Notes: a model not told the origin generated them from the letters alone. Shown: positions 1-11,317, numbered from the stretch's first letter. The stretch is 64,000 nt of DNA from Shinisaurus crocodilurus (GCA_021292165.1 CM037885.1:11775042-11839041), one strand, 5' to 3'. A program made the numbers and translations.

Positions 1-516
1 CTTCTATATTAAACTTTGGTTTAATGATCCTTGTGGATCATAATGGTGAAGAGCATGAGCACTAAGCTGGGATCCTGTGGATGAAGGGCAGTTGACAAAT
101 TATATAGGCAACCTCCGGCGGGGGAATGATCCATAAATGTGGAATAGCTACAGAGAGATGTGCCTTGGATGCTCAAACCAGGCGTTCTTGGTTGGTTTTA
201 CAGAAAGGGGGTTTTCTAAGGTTTTTCAGTCCCAACCACTTTTAGGGCTTCATAGGTCAATTCATTTTTCTGCCCTAAGAAGAGCTGAACTCTATGATCT
301 GTATAAATGAAGCAAATTGGAGGGATTTCTTGCTTGGTATAATTTACCTTGCCTCTTCTTGTAGGTATTTAACCCAGTATAAGTATGCTACCTGCAGTGC
401 CTCAGCAGGTACAAAATGCAGCACTGAGAGCCCACCAGTTGGAACCATTTCGGCTCCCTGTCTGCTCTCAGGCCCAATTCAAGGGACGAAGTCCTAAATG
501 GCCTGGCGCGTGGATA
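1..516. other. Non-coding flank, no gene seen
   Basis: No open frame here shows protein-like character or a splice context. The segment ends at the 8-bp target duplication of the next element. It may belong to an older repeat split by that insertion, because both flanks carry a similar short phrase (ctcaggccca, near 476 and 1526). Confidence 0.4.
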
Positions 517-524
517 TCCTAAGG

Positions 525-1391
525 CAGGGCTCTCCAACCTTGGGTCCCCAGATGTTTCTGCTGGAAGTTGTAGGCCAAAAACATCTGGGGACCCAAGGTT
601 GGAGAACACTGCTCTGATCACTACGCCACACTGACTATGCGGGATTAGGAGAATGTTTAGTTTGGCCCTTAGGCCAAGAGTGACTCACTGACCCAAGGTA
701 GGCTTCACTGCTGAATGATGGTCTGGACAATGGTCTCTCCGGTCCTTATCTGACACTCTGTGTTGGACTACAAATCTCAGCATTCCTCAGCCGGCATGCT
801 GGGAGTTGTACTCCGGTGCACCTGGAGGGCACCAGTGTAGGGAAGGCGCCCCCCGCCCCACTACGTCGCAAAGATGCTCATCAGGACACCCTCTGGCAAA
901 GGAATGCACAGGTTTAATCTTGCAGTAACACAGGAATGGCCTGGGAGCACTGAGTGCCGTGGCTTTGATGAAGCACGTGGCCATATTTTGCCTGGACAGG
1001 AAACCACCAGGAGATCAGAAAGCTGATCGGAGCTTTTCAAGGAAGAGTGGGATAGAACTCCAAGGCGGGGGGAGGGGGGGCGCCTTCCCTACGCTGGTGC
1101 CCTCCAGGTGCACCGGAGTACAACTCCCAGCATGCCGGCTGAGGAATGCTGAGACTTGTAGTCCAACACAGAGTGTCAGATAAGGACCGGAGAGACCATT
1201 GTCCAGACCATCATTCAGCAGTGAAGCCACCTTGGGTCAGTGAGTCACTCTTGGCCTAAGGGCCAAACTAAACATTCTCCTAATCCCGCATAGTCAGTGT
1301 GGCATAGTGATCAGAGCAGTGTTCTCCAACCTTGGGTCCCCAGATGTTTTTGGCCTACAACTCTGGCTGGACCCAAGGTTGGAGAGCCCTG
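525..1391. mobile_element. hAT-like foldback element (867 bp) with intact 8-bp TSD
   Basis: The element begins CAGGGCTCTCCAACC and ends with the reverse complement. It is flanked on both sides by the identical octamer tcctaagg (517-524 and 1392-1399). An 8-bp duplication with CAG...CTG ends is the hAT signature. About 525-860 and 1072-1391 form a near-perfect inverted repeat with arms of about 320-335 bp around a spacer of about 210 bp. Each arm end is itself a small palindrome built from the gttgtaggccaaaaacat module found in many short MITEs in this window. No transposase frame is present, so it is non-autonomous. The near identity of the arms suggests a young insertion or arm conversion. 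Confidence 0.85.
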
Positions 1392-1399
1392 TCCTAAGG

Positions 1400-2153
1400 A
1401 CTGCCTCCTTCCCTATGAAGCTGCCAACACTCTCGGGGCTTCAGTGGAAGCCCTGCTTTTTGTCTGCCCACCTTCTGAGATTGAGCAGGTGGGTTGGTAC
1501 ACGGCACAGTCCCCCTTTCTGTCCTCAGGCCCAGGCTTCAGATCCCTTTGCCCCACCAGCCCAGATGTTCACCTGGCTCCCTTACTTCTGGGCCTTCCAG
1601 GATTCCGTAAAAATACATTTTTGGTTTAGAGTGTGCGTGTGTGGTTAATTTATGCATCCGCTTATTCTGTTGGTCTTACATTATTTGACATCTCTCTACT
1701 GTTTGGGTTTCTTAAAAATGGTTTTTGTTCCTATTTGAATTAACTCCCCACCCACCCACCCACCCCGTTGCCTGCTTTGCATGTAGTTTTGAGCAAGAAA
1801 AGTGGGGTGCAAATAATTGAAATAAATATAGGGACAAAGGGCTGTGCAGTGCCCTCTCCCAACAGCTGGGAACCTTATTCAGCAACTCATTTGGCTTCTG
1901 AGATTCTTCCAAGCATTGCCCACATTTCCAGGCCTACTATTAAGAATCATAAGGTACTAGAATCTTAAAGAGAGACCACTCAGGAAACTGAGTTTTGCGC
2001 CCAAAACTACTTTTTGTATTTTTCCCATCCTCGTGTGCAACTGTGACATACACATAGCCCTTCCTATATGGGACGTGATGTTTAATGGTCTTTGTTTTAC
2101 TCTTCCTTCTGTTAACAGCACTCTCCTCTCTTTCTCTCTCTCTCCACCACCAG
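1400..2153. other. Non-coding DNA leading to a splice acceptor
   Basis: There is a short CCCA/CACC-rich run near 1746-1766 and no credible coding exon. A long pyrimidine tract (2107-2150) ends in ccaccaccag at 2153, an excellent acceptor for the zinc-finger exon that follows. The upstream exon or exons of that gene are not recognised and may lie outside the window. Confidence 0.5.
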
Positions 2154-4308
2154 GAAAACGCTAAGAACTGCCTCTCTTGGGAATCCCTGGACATCTCAAG
2201 CAGTGATGACGACGGAGAGGCATATTTTACCTTCTGCTTGCCCGTTAGACGCCCACATCGGCCTGTGCAGCGCCTCCCGGCTCAGCGGCCGTCAACCCTT
2301 CCCTCCACCATTAAGTCAGCGTCTTGTGAGAAATGGATCCCTCCCTTGTACCCCTGCCCCTTGCGCCCCATCCTTTCCTCCTCGCCCGGGATTCCAGCGT
2401 GTGGCGCTTACCAGTGCCAACAGTGCCTGCAGGTGTTCATGGAAGAGTGGCACTACGCCCAGCACCTCCAGGACCACGCGCACGAGGAGGAGGCCCAGCA
2501 GCGGCTGGCCCGGCTCCCTCCGCGGCCCCACTCCCCACCCCGCAAGCTGCGCTGCTTGGAGTGCGGCAAGCGGTTCCTGCGCCCCGAGCACTTTGCGCGG
2601 CACACCAAGTGGCACCTGAAGCTGGTGCGTAAGGGCATCAAAGTCTGCCACAGGAAGGGGAGCAGGCGCCCCCCACAGGTCTTGTACGTTTACAAGCCCC
2701 TCGGCACCGCCGAAAACCAGTTGGGAGCGAAAGCGGCTTCTGGCCTTCCGGTTGTGCAGGAGAGTCTGAAGCAGACCAAGGGTCTCCAAGCACCCAGATT
2801 CCAGAAGGCCTGGCAAGCGGAAGGTTAACAGGCAGCACAGAAGGAGGCCGGCTGGGGGCTCTCAGGATGATGGCCTGCTCAGGCTCCGCCCCTCCAGGAA
2901 ACTCCGTGGCCATCCTGGACGGGGACATCGGCATGAACCTCCTGCAGCCGTGGCAGAAGCATGAGGCCATCTTGGAAGGCCAGCTGGCCGGGGGGCTTTT
3001 CCAGACAGCCGAAAACCAGATCATCATCCTGGACGAGGAGTCGGGGGCCGTGCCCATTGCGCCAGAGCACCACTTGGCCGAGTTGCAAGCGACCCTGTTC
3101 GACAGCCAGGGGAACGTGAATGCCGTGAGGCCGCTCTTCTTCAGAGCCGAGGACCAGGCAGCCATACTGGACACTCAGGTGAGCTTGAGTTCCCTGCAGC
3201 TTGCCGGAGTCAAGGACCAGGCGGCCCTCGCAGCCGGCTGGGTTGGCCAGAGCCCTTGCCCTCTCTTCAGGACTGTGTACCTACAGGCTGAGGAGCAGGC
3301 GGCCAGTCCTGGACGGCCAGATGGAGCCTGGCCCCCTTCAGCAGGTGATCATCAAGACATCGGAGGTCCCGCCCACTCTCTACCTGGACCCAGATCCTCA
3401 CCTCTCTTCTCTGGACCCAACCACCCTCCAGTTTGTCCCTTTGCACCAAGAGCCTCAATTTGTAACCATCCCGTATGGGAATTCGTTGACCTTGGACCAT
3501 GCAGACCGGGCGGACGAGGGGGAAAAGACTTGGGAGACGCAGGCAGCCACCTTCCAGCTCCCAGGTTGCCTGCCCAACTTGTACCAGCAAAATAAGCAGC
3601 CTCCTCCCGCAGCAACTGCCGGCCTTTCGCCCAAAGGCCCCATGGTTGTGCGCCTGTTACCGTGCGCCCCCGGGGACCACCCTGAGGTCTTAGACCTGGA
3701 GTACGACACAGGGGGTGGCATTCCAGTGGCCTCCGAGCCGTGGGAGGCAAACACGAGGCCCGAGCAGGAGGCCTGCGGCACTGAGGAGGTGATAGAGGAC
3801 AGCTTGGTCGTAGTGGAGATGGAGGGGGACTCGGGGGGTGGCCAAGCGTTGGTGGTAGGTCACCCTCGCAACGGCTCCGGCAGACAGGCGCTTACGCAGG
3901 ACTAAAAAACCAGCCCGTAGAAGCCGAGTTCGGGGCTTTACGTGCCCCGACTGTGGTGTGCGCTATGGCCGGGTGTCCCAGCTCCGCTCCCACCAGAAGG
4001 GGCCAAAGCGCCGAGGGCGGCGCTGCCTCTGCGAATGCGGGGCTTCCTTCCGCGGCTTGCTTCATCTCCTGCGACACCAGCTCCAGCACCTGGAAGAAGC
4101 GCTCTTCATTTGCGCCACCTGTGGGAAGTCCCTCAAAGGGCACACAGGTCTGGCAAGGCACGGTACCTGCCGGCCCGGCCCGGCCCATTTTGGCTGCCCT
4201 TGTGGAGTCCACTTCCGGCGCCTGTCCCGTTACCTCTGGCATCACGTGAGAAGCCAGCGGCCCGGCCTGCGGGTTTACACCCTCTCGGGCTTCCTCCCTT
4301 CGGCCTGA
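2154..4308 (+). CDS. C2H2 zinc-finger gene, terminal exon, frame-disrupted
   Basis: This is probably a nuclear DNA-binding protein, inferred from the fingers. The exon starts after the acceptor at 2151-2153 with an acidic stretch (SSDDDGE). Two canonical fingers follow: YQCQQC...H-x3-H near 2410-2480 and LRCLECGKRF...H-x3-H near 2545-2615. The middle (about 2900-3420) carries degenerate repeats of the form QAAILDxQ...LQ, then an acidic segment (to about 3850). A basic linker (RRLRRTKK) leads into four variant fingers (3935-4250): FTCPDCG, CECGASF, FICATCGKS and GCPCGVHF. Some use C-x-C spacing or lack the last His. The stop is at 4306-4308. The frame changes three times: between about 2640 and 2826, at about 3305, and between 3859 and 3903. 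Either this is a recent pseudogene or the sequence has indel errors. No KRAB or SCAN domain is visible. C-x-C fingers and LFICxTC recall the ZNF574/ZNF526 and ZNF576 types, but I do not assign a name. Confidence 0.6.
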
Positions 4309-4530
4309 GACAGACCGCCTTGCTCAGAGACCGACGGGGAGGGAGAGGAAAATCACAGAGCTTCTCGCTCGGATGTCTGGTTCAGATTGGAATGGGACAT
4401 GAGGATGCGAGGCCTTTTCCTCCTGGGGGAGCGTCGGTCAGGAATGGTTTACCGTTGTGAAGCATAACTGATTTCTGTTGGGATGTATGTTCCCCCACCC
4501 CCACCCCCTGGTGTAATTACAATGAAGATA

Positions 4531-4536
4531 ATTAAA
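4531..4536 (+). promoter_or_regulatory. Candidate poly(A) signal ATTAAA for the zinc-finger gene
   Basis: ATTAAA lies about 225 bases after the stop at 4308 and is the only near-canonical signal seen nearby. Assigning it to this gene is an inference from its position. Confidence 0.35.
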
Positions 4537-4707
4537 AAAGTGAAGATGCTGAGCCCTTAACTTCTTGCTTGCCTGCAGCTGAGGCTTTTGGGAACAGAAA
4601 GGTGAGGGAACCTCCCAGCAGAGATCTGGATCAGTTCTGTGGGTTGTGTGTTTACGTGAACAAAGCTGAAGTGTGCAAAATATGTCAACAGCAATTATTC
4701 AGAAAGG

Positions 4708-4820
4708 GTGTGTTTCATAGATCATAGAGTTGGAAGGAGCCTACAAGGCTATCGAGTCCAACTCCCTGCTCAATGCAGGAAACTAGAGGAGGGGTCTCCC
4801 ATCCAAGTAATAACCAGGCC
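4708..4820 (-). repeat. 5S-rRNA-like SINE with CR1-like tail, truncated
   Basis: On the minus strand a 5S-like piece (cctggttattacttgg, atgggagacc) is followed by a CR1-like 3' tail (ggactcgatagcc, ccttccaactc, tctatgaa). It is truncated inside the 5S-like head and followed by a short (GT)n. It belongs to the same family as the copies near 11563 and 49708. Confidence 0.65.
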
Positions 4821-5908
4821 TGACCCTTGTGTGTGTGTGTGTGTCTTCTGTGGCTGCAATGTTACAAGGCCTACAACTTCCATCAGTCCTAGCCAGCACA
4901 GCCAGTGGCCAGGAATGATGGGAATTGCAGTCCAACAACACCTGAAGTTGCCCACCCTGGGTTTTCTAGACTGGTCCACGGTCAGACAAAGCTGGAGAAC
5001 ATCCAAAATAGCCTGATTGAAAAGAGAGAACCAGTCTCAGGATGTCAGGAGATAAAGGTTTATTCTTCTTGGGCTGCTTTGAAGAATTACATCCTGAGAC
5101 TTGTTCTCTCTTTTCCATTGGGTTACTAGATTGATCGACTGAAAATGTTTGGCTGCCAAGGTGTCCCCAATGAATCAAACAACAGCTTTTTTTAAAGTTG
5201 TAAATTATTTTTTTAATACAAGCCATTACAAAAGCTGAGGATGGCGGGCAGGCGCCATCTTTTAGGAGAGGCATTCCCTCCTCTGAGAGAATGGGGAATG
5301 TCTCCCAAGACAGGAGTGAGAGCCTTCCTTTTATTGAGGGACGCACGCCTTCAGGAGAGGAGCCGAAAGTGGGCAGGGGCACCTCTCTTCTCTCTGCCAA
5401 ACCCTGACGCCCTTTTTCTTTTTCCTTCCTCCCTCTTCCTCCCTGCCCAGCAGGCTGCCAGGGAAGAAGGGGCCCAGAGGTCTGCATCCATTGCTTGCGG
5501 AGGGCTCGCCTTCCTTCGCGCCACCTATTTCGGCTCAGTCACCCACCCACCCCACCAGATTCCTAAATTGTTCACTTGCAGGGGGCTTCTTGCCTTCCTC
5601 CTATAGCTCTGCCTGTTTCGGCTTGCCCCCTCCTGCCTGCCTGCCTGCCTGCTCGCGCTCTGGGCTCCCCCCACATGCATGAACTTAGGCCGGGGGCTGC
5701 ACTTTCCCCACCCCTGCTATAAGGTGATGCCCGTGGCAATATTTGTGCATCCTATATAAATGAAATATGTATGCGTTTTTCTTTAAAACTGCCGGGATCC
5801 ACACTAAGCTATAGTTGAATTTCAGCCCCATTGAAATCAATGGGTCATGTTTAATCATGTCTTAACGTAAGGTTCCATTCACTTCAATGGTAACTGAGTT
5901 TAACTAGC
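4821..5908. other. Intergenic DNA with a short foldback
   Basis: No coding signal. Arms near 5018-5044 and 5090-5116 (gagaaccagtctcaggatgt and its complement) form a hairpin-like inverted repeat. A second, looser inverted pair around a caatggg core lies near 5815-5905. CCTG repeats occur near 5634-5650. Confidence 0.45.
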
Positions 5909-6026
5909 TTAAGGCGCAATCCTATGCATGTTTAGACAGAAGAGAGTCCTACAGCATGGCCGGCTGGGGCATGCTCAGAGTTTTAGGATTTTTTTCTGTC
6001 TAAACATGCATAGGATTGTGCCCTAA
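5909..6026. mobile_element. Short palindromic MITE (gcgcaatcctatgca family)
   Basis: The ends ttaaggcgcaatcctatgca and its complement enclose a small hairpin; the element has no coding capacity. Two further copies lie near 36677 and 61190. The superfamily is uncertain: ends near TTAA could mean a TTAA-targeting type. Confidence 0.7.
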
Positions 6027-6711
6027 GTCTGAATCCAACCTTTTCTGGTGTGCAAAAAAAATTCAGTCTTTTTATTGATGTGACTAAGATGCCTACATTG
6101 AATTGACTAACGGGGTGACGGCCCTAGTTCGTTCGTTTCCACGTGTTTTCTGTGTAGGAAAAGTTATGGTGGCCTGTTTTTCTTCCAAGCAGAGCTCCTT
6201 TGCCTTTAAAAGCTGTGGGAGAGGCTGATTTGAGCCGGCAAAGCTTTTCCCATCAATTTGTCGCTATGCCAATAAAAAGGGTCAGTTGTTGAATTTGTCC
6301 ATCATGCAGCTGTTAAAGATACAGGAGTCCTGCCAGTAAAAATTATGGCAACCCTAGGATTATGTCACCTCCGCATAGTGAATCATCTTTAGTCAAGTTG
6401 TGAGAGGATATCTTAGAGTCCATCCCTGCTCTGCTTTCTAAAAATGGGTCATTCTCTGTGCTGGGCAAAAGCCGTCTGAGGTGGAATGAGTCTGTCTTGA
6501 TTATTGCTGACAGCAAAAAATTCTGAAGTAGAGAATATAAACTCCTTTTAAAAGCCCATACTATTTCCTGATAAGAAAATGGAAGCTGCCTTGTGGGATC
6601 AGATCAAAGTCCTTCAATGTAAATGTTTATGTTTCCCTCCTGCACCTGCCTGACAGGTGGCTCTGGATGGGTGAGAAGTTGAGGGGCTCCTCTGCTATGC
6701 AGAGGTATAGG
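6027..6711. other. Intergenic DNA, nothing recognised
   Basis: AT-rich unique-looking sequence without a credible exon or RNA gene. Confidence 0.4.
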
Positions 6712-7140
6712 CTGGGTTCGCACATAACCCGGACCCATGTATGGGTTGTGGAATGCTGGGTTGTCATGATGTGTGAACACTGCCATGCTAACAAAGCATG
6801 GTTTATTAGCCACGAAGAGCCAAGAAAAGGAATCCATGGTTTGTCAGTGGGTTGTATACTCTGTGTTGTTAAGCATGGGTTGTCGTTACATGCAAATGCC
6901 GAACTGTGGGTTGTTTCACCTGCTTACAGATATGGTGGGCAAGAGTGGTAAAAGCCCACCCGCTCTACATGCCAGTAGTACCGCACCGCAGAGGCATTTT
7001 GAGATACAGGGAGGAAGCGAGCGAAGGAGGAAGGAAGGAAACAACCCAGAAAGTGAGAAAACAAACCAGTTTGTTAGATGGTCTGCCAGACAGACCTTGG
7101 GTAGAGCAACAAACCATGGGTTAGCATTATGTGCGAATAT
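6712..7140. repeat. AACCCA-rich palindromic MITE family, diverged copy
   Basis: Repeated ggttgt / acaaccca words in both orientations between a gggttcgcacataaccc end and a tagcattatgtgcgaat end mark this family. Other copies lie near 20983, 27690, 31272, 35195 and 48824. No protein is encoded. Confidence 0.6.
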
Positions 7141-7354
7141 GTAGATGGAGGTTCCATTTAGCTTACCGTGCCATCCTCTCTCATTTTGCTCCAGTTCATT
7201 TTGTGGGCTGCATCTTTTCTGTTGTGAGTCTTCCCTACTTCTAACATGTCACTATCAGATGTGATGTTTTGGAGAGTTCATGATCTGTTTCCATGGGAGA
7301 GGGGGAGATGTCCCCCTCCTCTTCGATGGAGTGCATCAAAACCCAGGAGTCCTG

Positions 7355-7540
7355 CTGCATTTTTATTTATTTATTTATTTATTTATTTTGCTTTTCCTGT
7401 GGATTGCCAGCAGTGCAAATGCTACATCGAATCTCAATTCATTGGCCAGGATTTCTTTTTCCCAGGGGGCTCAGGGTTAGGTTACAAAATGTTCGTTCTT
7501 TATCCTCGCAACAGCCCTGTGAGGTAGGTTGAGGACACTG
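7355..7540 (-). repeat. Sauria-type SINE fragment (3' part)
   Basis: A (TTTA)n tract at the low-coordinate end and atcctcgcaacagccctgtg near 7503 match the tail and body of the Sauria-type SINE on the minus strand. The rest has diverged. Confidence 0.45.
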
Positions 7541-7789
7541 ATCTCGCCTGTGCAAAATAAGCAAAAAATGCATCCATGACACGGGAGCGAAGAATTCAGA
7601 TCCTCCTCGCTGCGAAGCGACTGGCGAAGATCAGGTGTCTCCTTAAAATCCTGTGTATCGAGATGGCATCGAGGGGGAGAACGGGGCCCGACGGTCCCTG
7701 GCTCAGTACTGGCGTGCGCCTGCCGTTTACAACCCCAGGTGACCTTCATATAGTGGCAGCTATTTCACCAGACAGGTGGGCACGAAAAG

Positions 7790-8135
7790 CTGCCACCCAG
7801 TCATCGATGAATCCAGGTTTTGGAAGGCTCTCGGGCAAGATGCCCTCAATGGGCCCCCTCCTTCAGTGAGTCTGCCTTCTCACCACCACTGTCACCTGCT
7901 TGTATCGCTCCTCATCCTCTTTCATCACTGCTACCGCTTGCTGGGCAGGCAGAGACCCGGTGGGCAAGGAGGCGGTGGCATCTAGCGCTCCTGCTCCTCA
8001 GCACCATCGTTATTTGGGCCAGTGCAAGAGGCAGGCGAACACGCCGGTTGCAAGGGTGAAGGAGCAACTCCAGGGGGCTCTTATCAGTGGGCCCCTGCTG
8101 AGGTGTGGGTCCTCGGGGGTGCCCAACCATACCTA
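7790..8135. repeat. Diverged interspersed repeat (gcaagatgccctcaatgggc family)
   Basis: Related copies of the same length occur near 21640-21960 and 23050-23270, sharing gagtctgcc/tctcgctgcc, catcctctttcatcactgct and ggcagagaccc words. Probably a hAT-derived element. No coding content. Confidence 0.5.
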
Positions 8136-8439
8136 CACCTTTGATGCCAGCCCTGCACCTGGCGCTGCTCCACCCGCACTCTGCCGTAAGCATCGCTGTC
8201 TATATTCAGGTGTGTTGGGACACAAGGCCAAGAGCTGGGAAGCTCCTTCCTGCCACTTTTTGATCCCACGAAGTTTTGTCTCGGGGCAGACCAGGGTCTT
8301 CCAACAGTGAATCATTCCCAAGGTTTCCTAGCACTTGGGAAACTTCTGCAGCTGTGCCCCTCCCCTGGGCATCCCAAGCTACAGTTTGAGAGCTTTTTAG
8401 AGCTTGAACATATATGAAGAGGCTTCATATTGAGTTGGA

Positions 8440-8512
8440 CCACCGCTGGCTGGGGTATGCTGGGAGTTGTAGGCCAAAAACATCTGGGGACCCAAGGTTG
8501 GAGAGCCCTGAT
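8440..8512. mobile_element. Half of a hAT-like MITE
   Basis: The segment reads gctgggagttgtaggccaaa...acccaaggttggagagccctg, which is the right half of the MITE type that is complete at 20776-20907. The left half is missing. Confidence 0.6.
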
Positions 8513-8640
8513 CTAGCCCAATATCAGGTACTCTCCCTGGCAGCGAATCTCCAAGGTCTCGAAAGGCTATTTTAATTGGAGCTGAACCTGCGATCTGCGC
8601 GCAAAGCCTGTGTCCTAGCGCTTCGCTATGGCTCTTCCCG
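8513..8640 (-). repeat. tRNA-derived SINE, old partial copy
   Basis: The minus-strand order is head (agccatagcgaagcgctagg), a cgcagg-ttcagctcc stretch in the B-box position, then a ccttggagattcgctgcc body. It is strongly diverged. Confidence 0.4.
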
Positions 8641-9914
8641 TATCTGAGTGCTCCATATATCACAATCTCCTTGCTAGATGTTGTATTCTTAGGGTAGCAT
8701 TTATGGCAACCCATATTACAAGTGTTAAGAGCGGGCTGGCAAACATTCACTAGTCCGTGCATTTCTCGTAGCCAGCCTGCTCGCCCACACCTACTATCTA
8801 TATTAATCATTTTGAGCAGAATCAACTGCCACAAGTTTTTTTTTGTTTTTTTTAAACACCACAAACCCACCCCCAGTACACAACACAAGCTTCCTTGCCT
8901 GGAGGCACTTGTTACTCGCTATAGGCGACCAAGTGCATGGCTCTGTACAAGCCTGATCCTCAAGAGGGTGGAGTGCCCACCCTCTCACGAGATCCTGAGC
9001 AGCAAGTTACCAACTGCTTCCTGCAGATTTGATTGCTGCCCAGAATGGAAGAAATTCCTTCTGCCAAAGAAACAGGGCAAGACCTTTGCATTCCACGGCT
9101 GTGAGCTTTTCTTCCTCTATTGAGGCACATTTCTTGCTGTTTCCCCTATGCCTGTATCTTTTTTTCCTTTTCTTCACAGCTCAAAATCCTGTTAGATGAG
9201 TCTTTGATTTCCATCCAGGATTCCCCTGCCAAGGCGTACACACCTTTGCCCGTTCGTTCAGAAGCGGAAGAAGTCTTTCCGCAGAGAGTATAATTCGAAT
9301 CCTCACCCTTTTCCAGATCTGGTGATGCTAACAGAAAGCTCTTCAAAATGCTTGTAGTGATCCCCTTCTGCCACAAGGTGGGGGTGTAGTCCCATGTCTC
9401 CCTACACACCGTTTGACTATGGAATCCATAGAACAGTTGCAGGATTAAAGGTTCTCCAGTCTTGAGGTTTCCGTGGGTGGATGAAATCAACATGAACCTC
9501 TTTAGCCACCTGGAAGGGAAAGGAGACAGAGGTCCCAATTACTCAAGAAATGGGGGAATATTCAAAGTAGACAGGGGAGGGCGAGCAGACAGTCCCCATA
9601 AGCTAGACCCAGACTCTGCAGCAATTTTAGCTGCCCCTAATAACTTTGCCACATTGTAGTCAAGGTGTGAAGTGATATATTTTTAACTTTGGGAGCAAAA
9701 GCAAGAAATATTTTCAACTTGTAAAAGGTGGAAGTAAGTGCAGACTACCTAGAGCTGTGAGGGCCTGAAAAAATAGGCCCCTCCCTCCAAGGAAAAGTAC
9801 TCAGGGATTTTGTTGTTCATGTTTGATTCACTTCCTTGGTGCAGGGGAAATTCTGAATTCGGTGGGGGGGGGGAGTGCTCTCTAGTTTTGTATGTTATGT
9901 GCTGGCAGTATTTA
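8641..9914. other. Intergenic DNA, nothing recognised
   Basis: No convincing exon, RNA gene or intact repeat. A poly-T/poly-A stretch near 8838-8856 and a poly-G run near 9861 are the only simple features. Confidence 0.4.
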
Positions 9915-10345
9915 AGAGCATAAGAAGAGCCATGCTGGATCAGACCAAAAGTCCCTCTAGTGTCTAGTCCAGCATTCTGTTCACAAAGTGGCCAACCAGC
10001 TGCCCACGGGATCTCACAAGCAGGACATGAGTGCAACAGCACCCTCCTGCCCATGTTCCCCAGCAACTGGGGTACATAGGCAGACTGCCTCTGATACTGG
10101 AGGAAGCATATAGCCAATCAGGACTAGTAGCCATTGATAGCCTTCTCCTCCATGAATTTGTCCAATCTTCTTTTAAAGTCATCCAAATTGGTGGCCATCA
10201 CTACATCTTCTGGAAGCAAATTCCATAGTCTAAATCTGCCATGTGTGAAAAAGGACTTCCTTTTATCTGTCCTGAATCTCCCACCCAGCAGCTTCATGGG
10301 ATGACCCCATTGGGTTTCAGTAAATTTGAGAGTATGTGCTCCATA
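9915..10345 (-). mobile_element. LINE fragment (CR1/L2-like ORF2 end and 3' UTR)
   Basis: The minus strand encodes a typical LINE C-terminal phrase (DDFKRRLDKFMEEKAINGY) followed by a 3' UTR that ends ggtctgatccagcatggctc. The same 3' region appears in the plus orientation at 63236-63815. It is 5'-truncated and interrupted. Confidence 0.75.
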
Positions 10346-11259
10346 AACGTAACTCTCACTCCTGGAGGGGTGGCAACATGCGCCGATCAGCCATAAAGGC
10401 GCCCAGTTGTGTGCCAGAATGTATGTCCCGCCTCCTGACTGTCCTCTGGAAAATAGGATAGTGCTTGAGAATACAGAAATTGGCTGTTCATGAGCTACAC
10501 GAGCTCTTGGTCCCCTTTTACCTGTTGTATACACACATGGCAGTGGCATATTTGGGGACAGAAGAAAGCTTGGACAGACAAGGGCAGTGTTTGCGAACTG
10601 TAAGGGCTTTAGAACCCAGCATGGATAGAATTTCCAGCACCTCTCCCAAAACTTTTGATTCCAAAATCGGGGGCCTGGTATGCTCGGATCATTCCAGGTT
10701 TCACTCTAGTGAACCAAAGGTTAAAGCAATCATTAATTAACTGAAACTCGGTGAACAGTGGAGTTTAGTCCACTCGCTGCCTTACATTAGGTGCCAGCAA
10801 ACGCAGGCTCCCTTTTATCTTTAAAGTGGCATTTCAAGTCCTGTCTCCTAACCAGGCAGAACAAAACAAACCTCCGCAAAGTGCTTTTTTTTTGGCCACG
10901 GACAAAACTCTGGCCAGCTTTGTGAAAATAATGGATTTGGATTAGCAGGGCCACTCCAGAATGAGAGAGAGGGCAGGGAGAGAAGAGTTTTCCCGGTAAA
11001 TGAGCTTCCAGGCCCTGGGGCATGGGAATGTTTTCTGCTGCACCCCTTCTGGACCCCTCGGTCCTTTGCCCTGTGCACCAATATCCCACAAACCCCACCC
11101 CTCTCCTCTCCATGCCGTTCCACACCCTAAGGAATTTCACATTCTGCAGGAAGGCACATCACTGCAACCAGCGGAAAGGCACTGATGCATCTAAACGGGG
11201 GGCAAAAATGCTTTGGTTTGGTTCCAGATGCCATACCAAGCTGACCGCAGGCGGGGGAG
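10346..11259. other. Intergenic DNA and probable KCNN4 3' UTR
   Basis: The part just below 11318 should be KCNN4 3' UTR on the minus strand. No canonical AATAAA or ATTAAA was found on that strand down to about 10700, so the transcript end is unknown. Confidence 0.4.
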
Positions 11260-11317
11260 TCAGAGCACCCGCTGCTCCTGCTTGGACTCCACCAGGGCGG
11301 AGAGCAGCCTGGTCATC

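Noticed and set aside
2351..2632. Second proline/alanine-rich plus-strand frame over the zinc-finger exon
   Set aside because: A frame shadow produced by high GC. The finger ligands lie in another frame.
2316..2816. Long open frame on the minus strand opposite the zinc-finger exon (about 166 codons)
   Set aside because: It is the mirror of a GC-rich coding exon, and the plus strand carries clear finger ligands.
3179..3270. Possible 92-bp intron (cag|gtgagc ... ctcttcag) in the zinc-finger exon
   Set aside because: Removing it does not restore the downstream frame, and the segment continues the repeat pattern in the existing frame.
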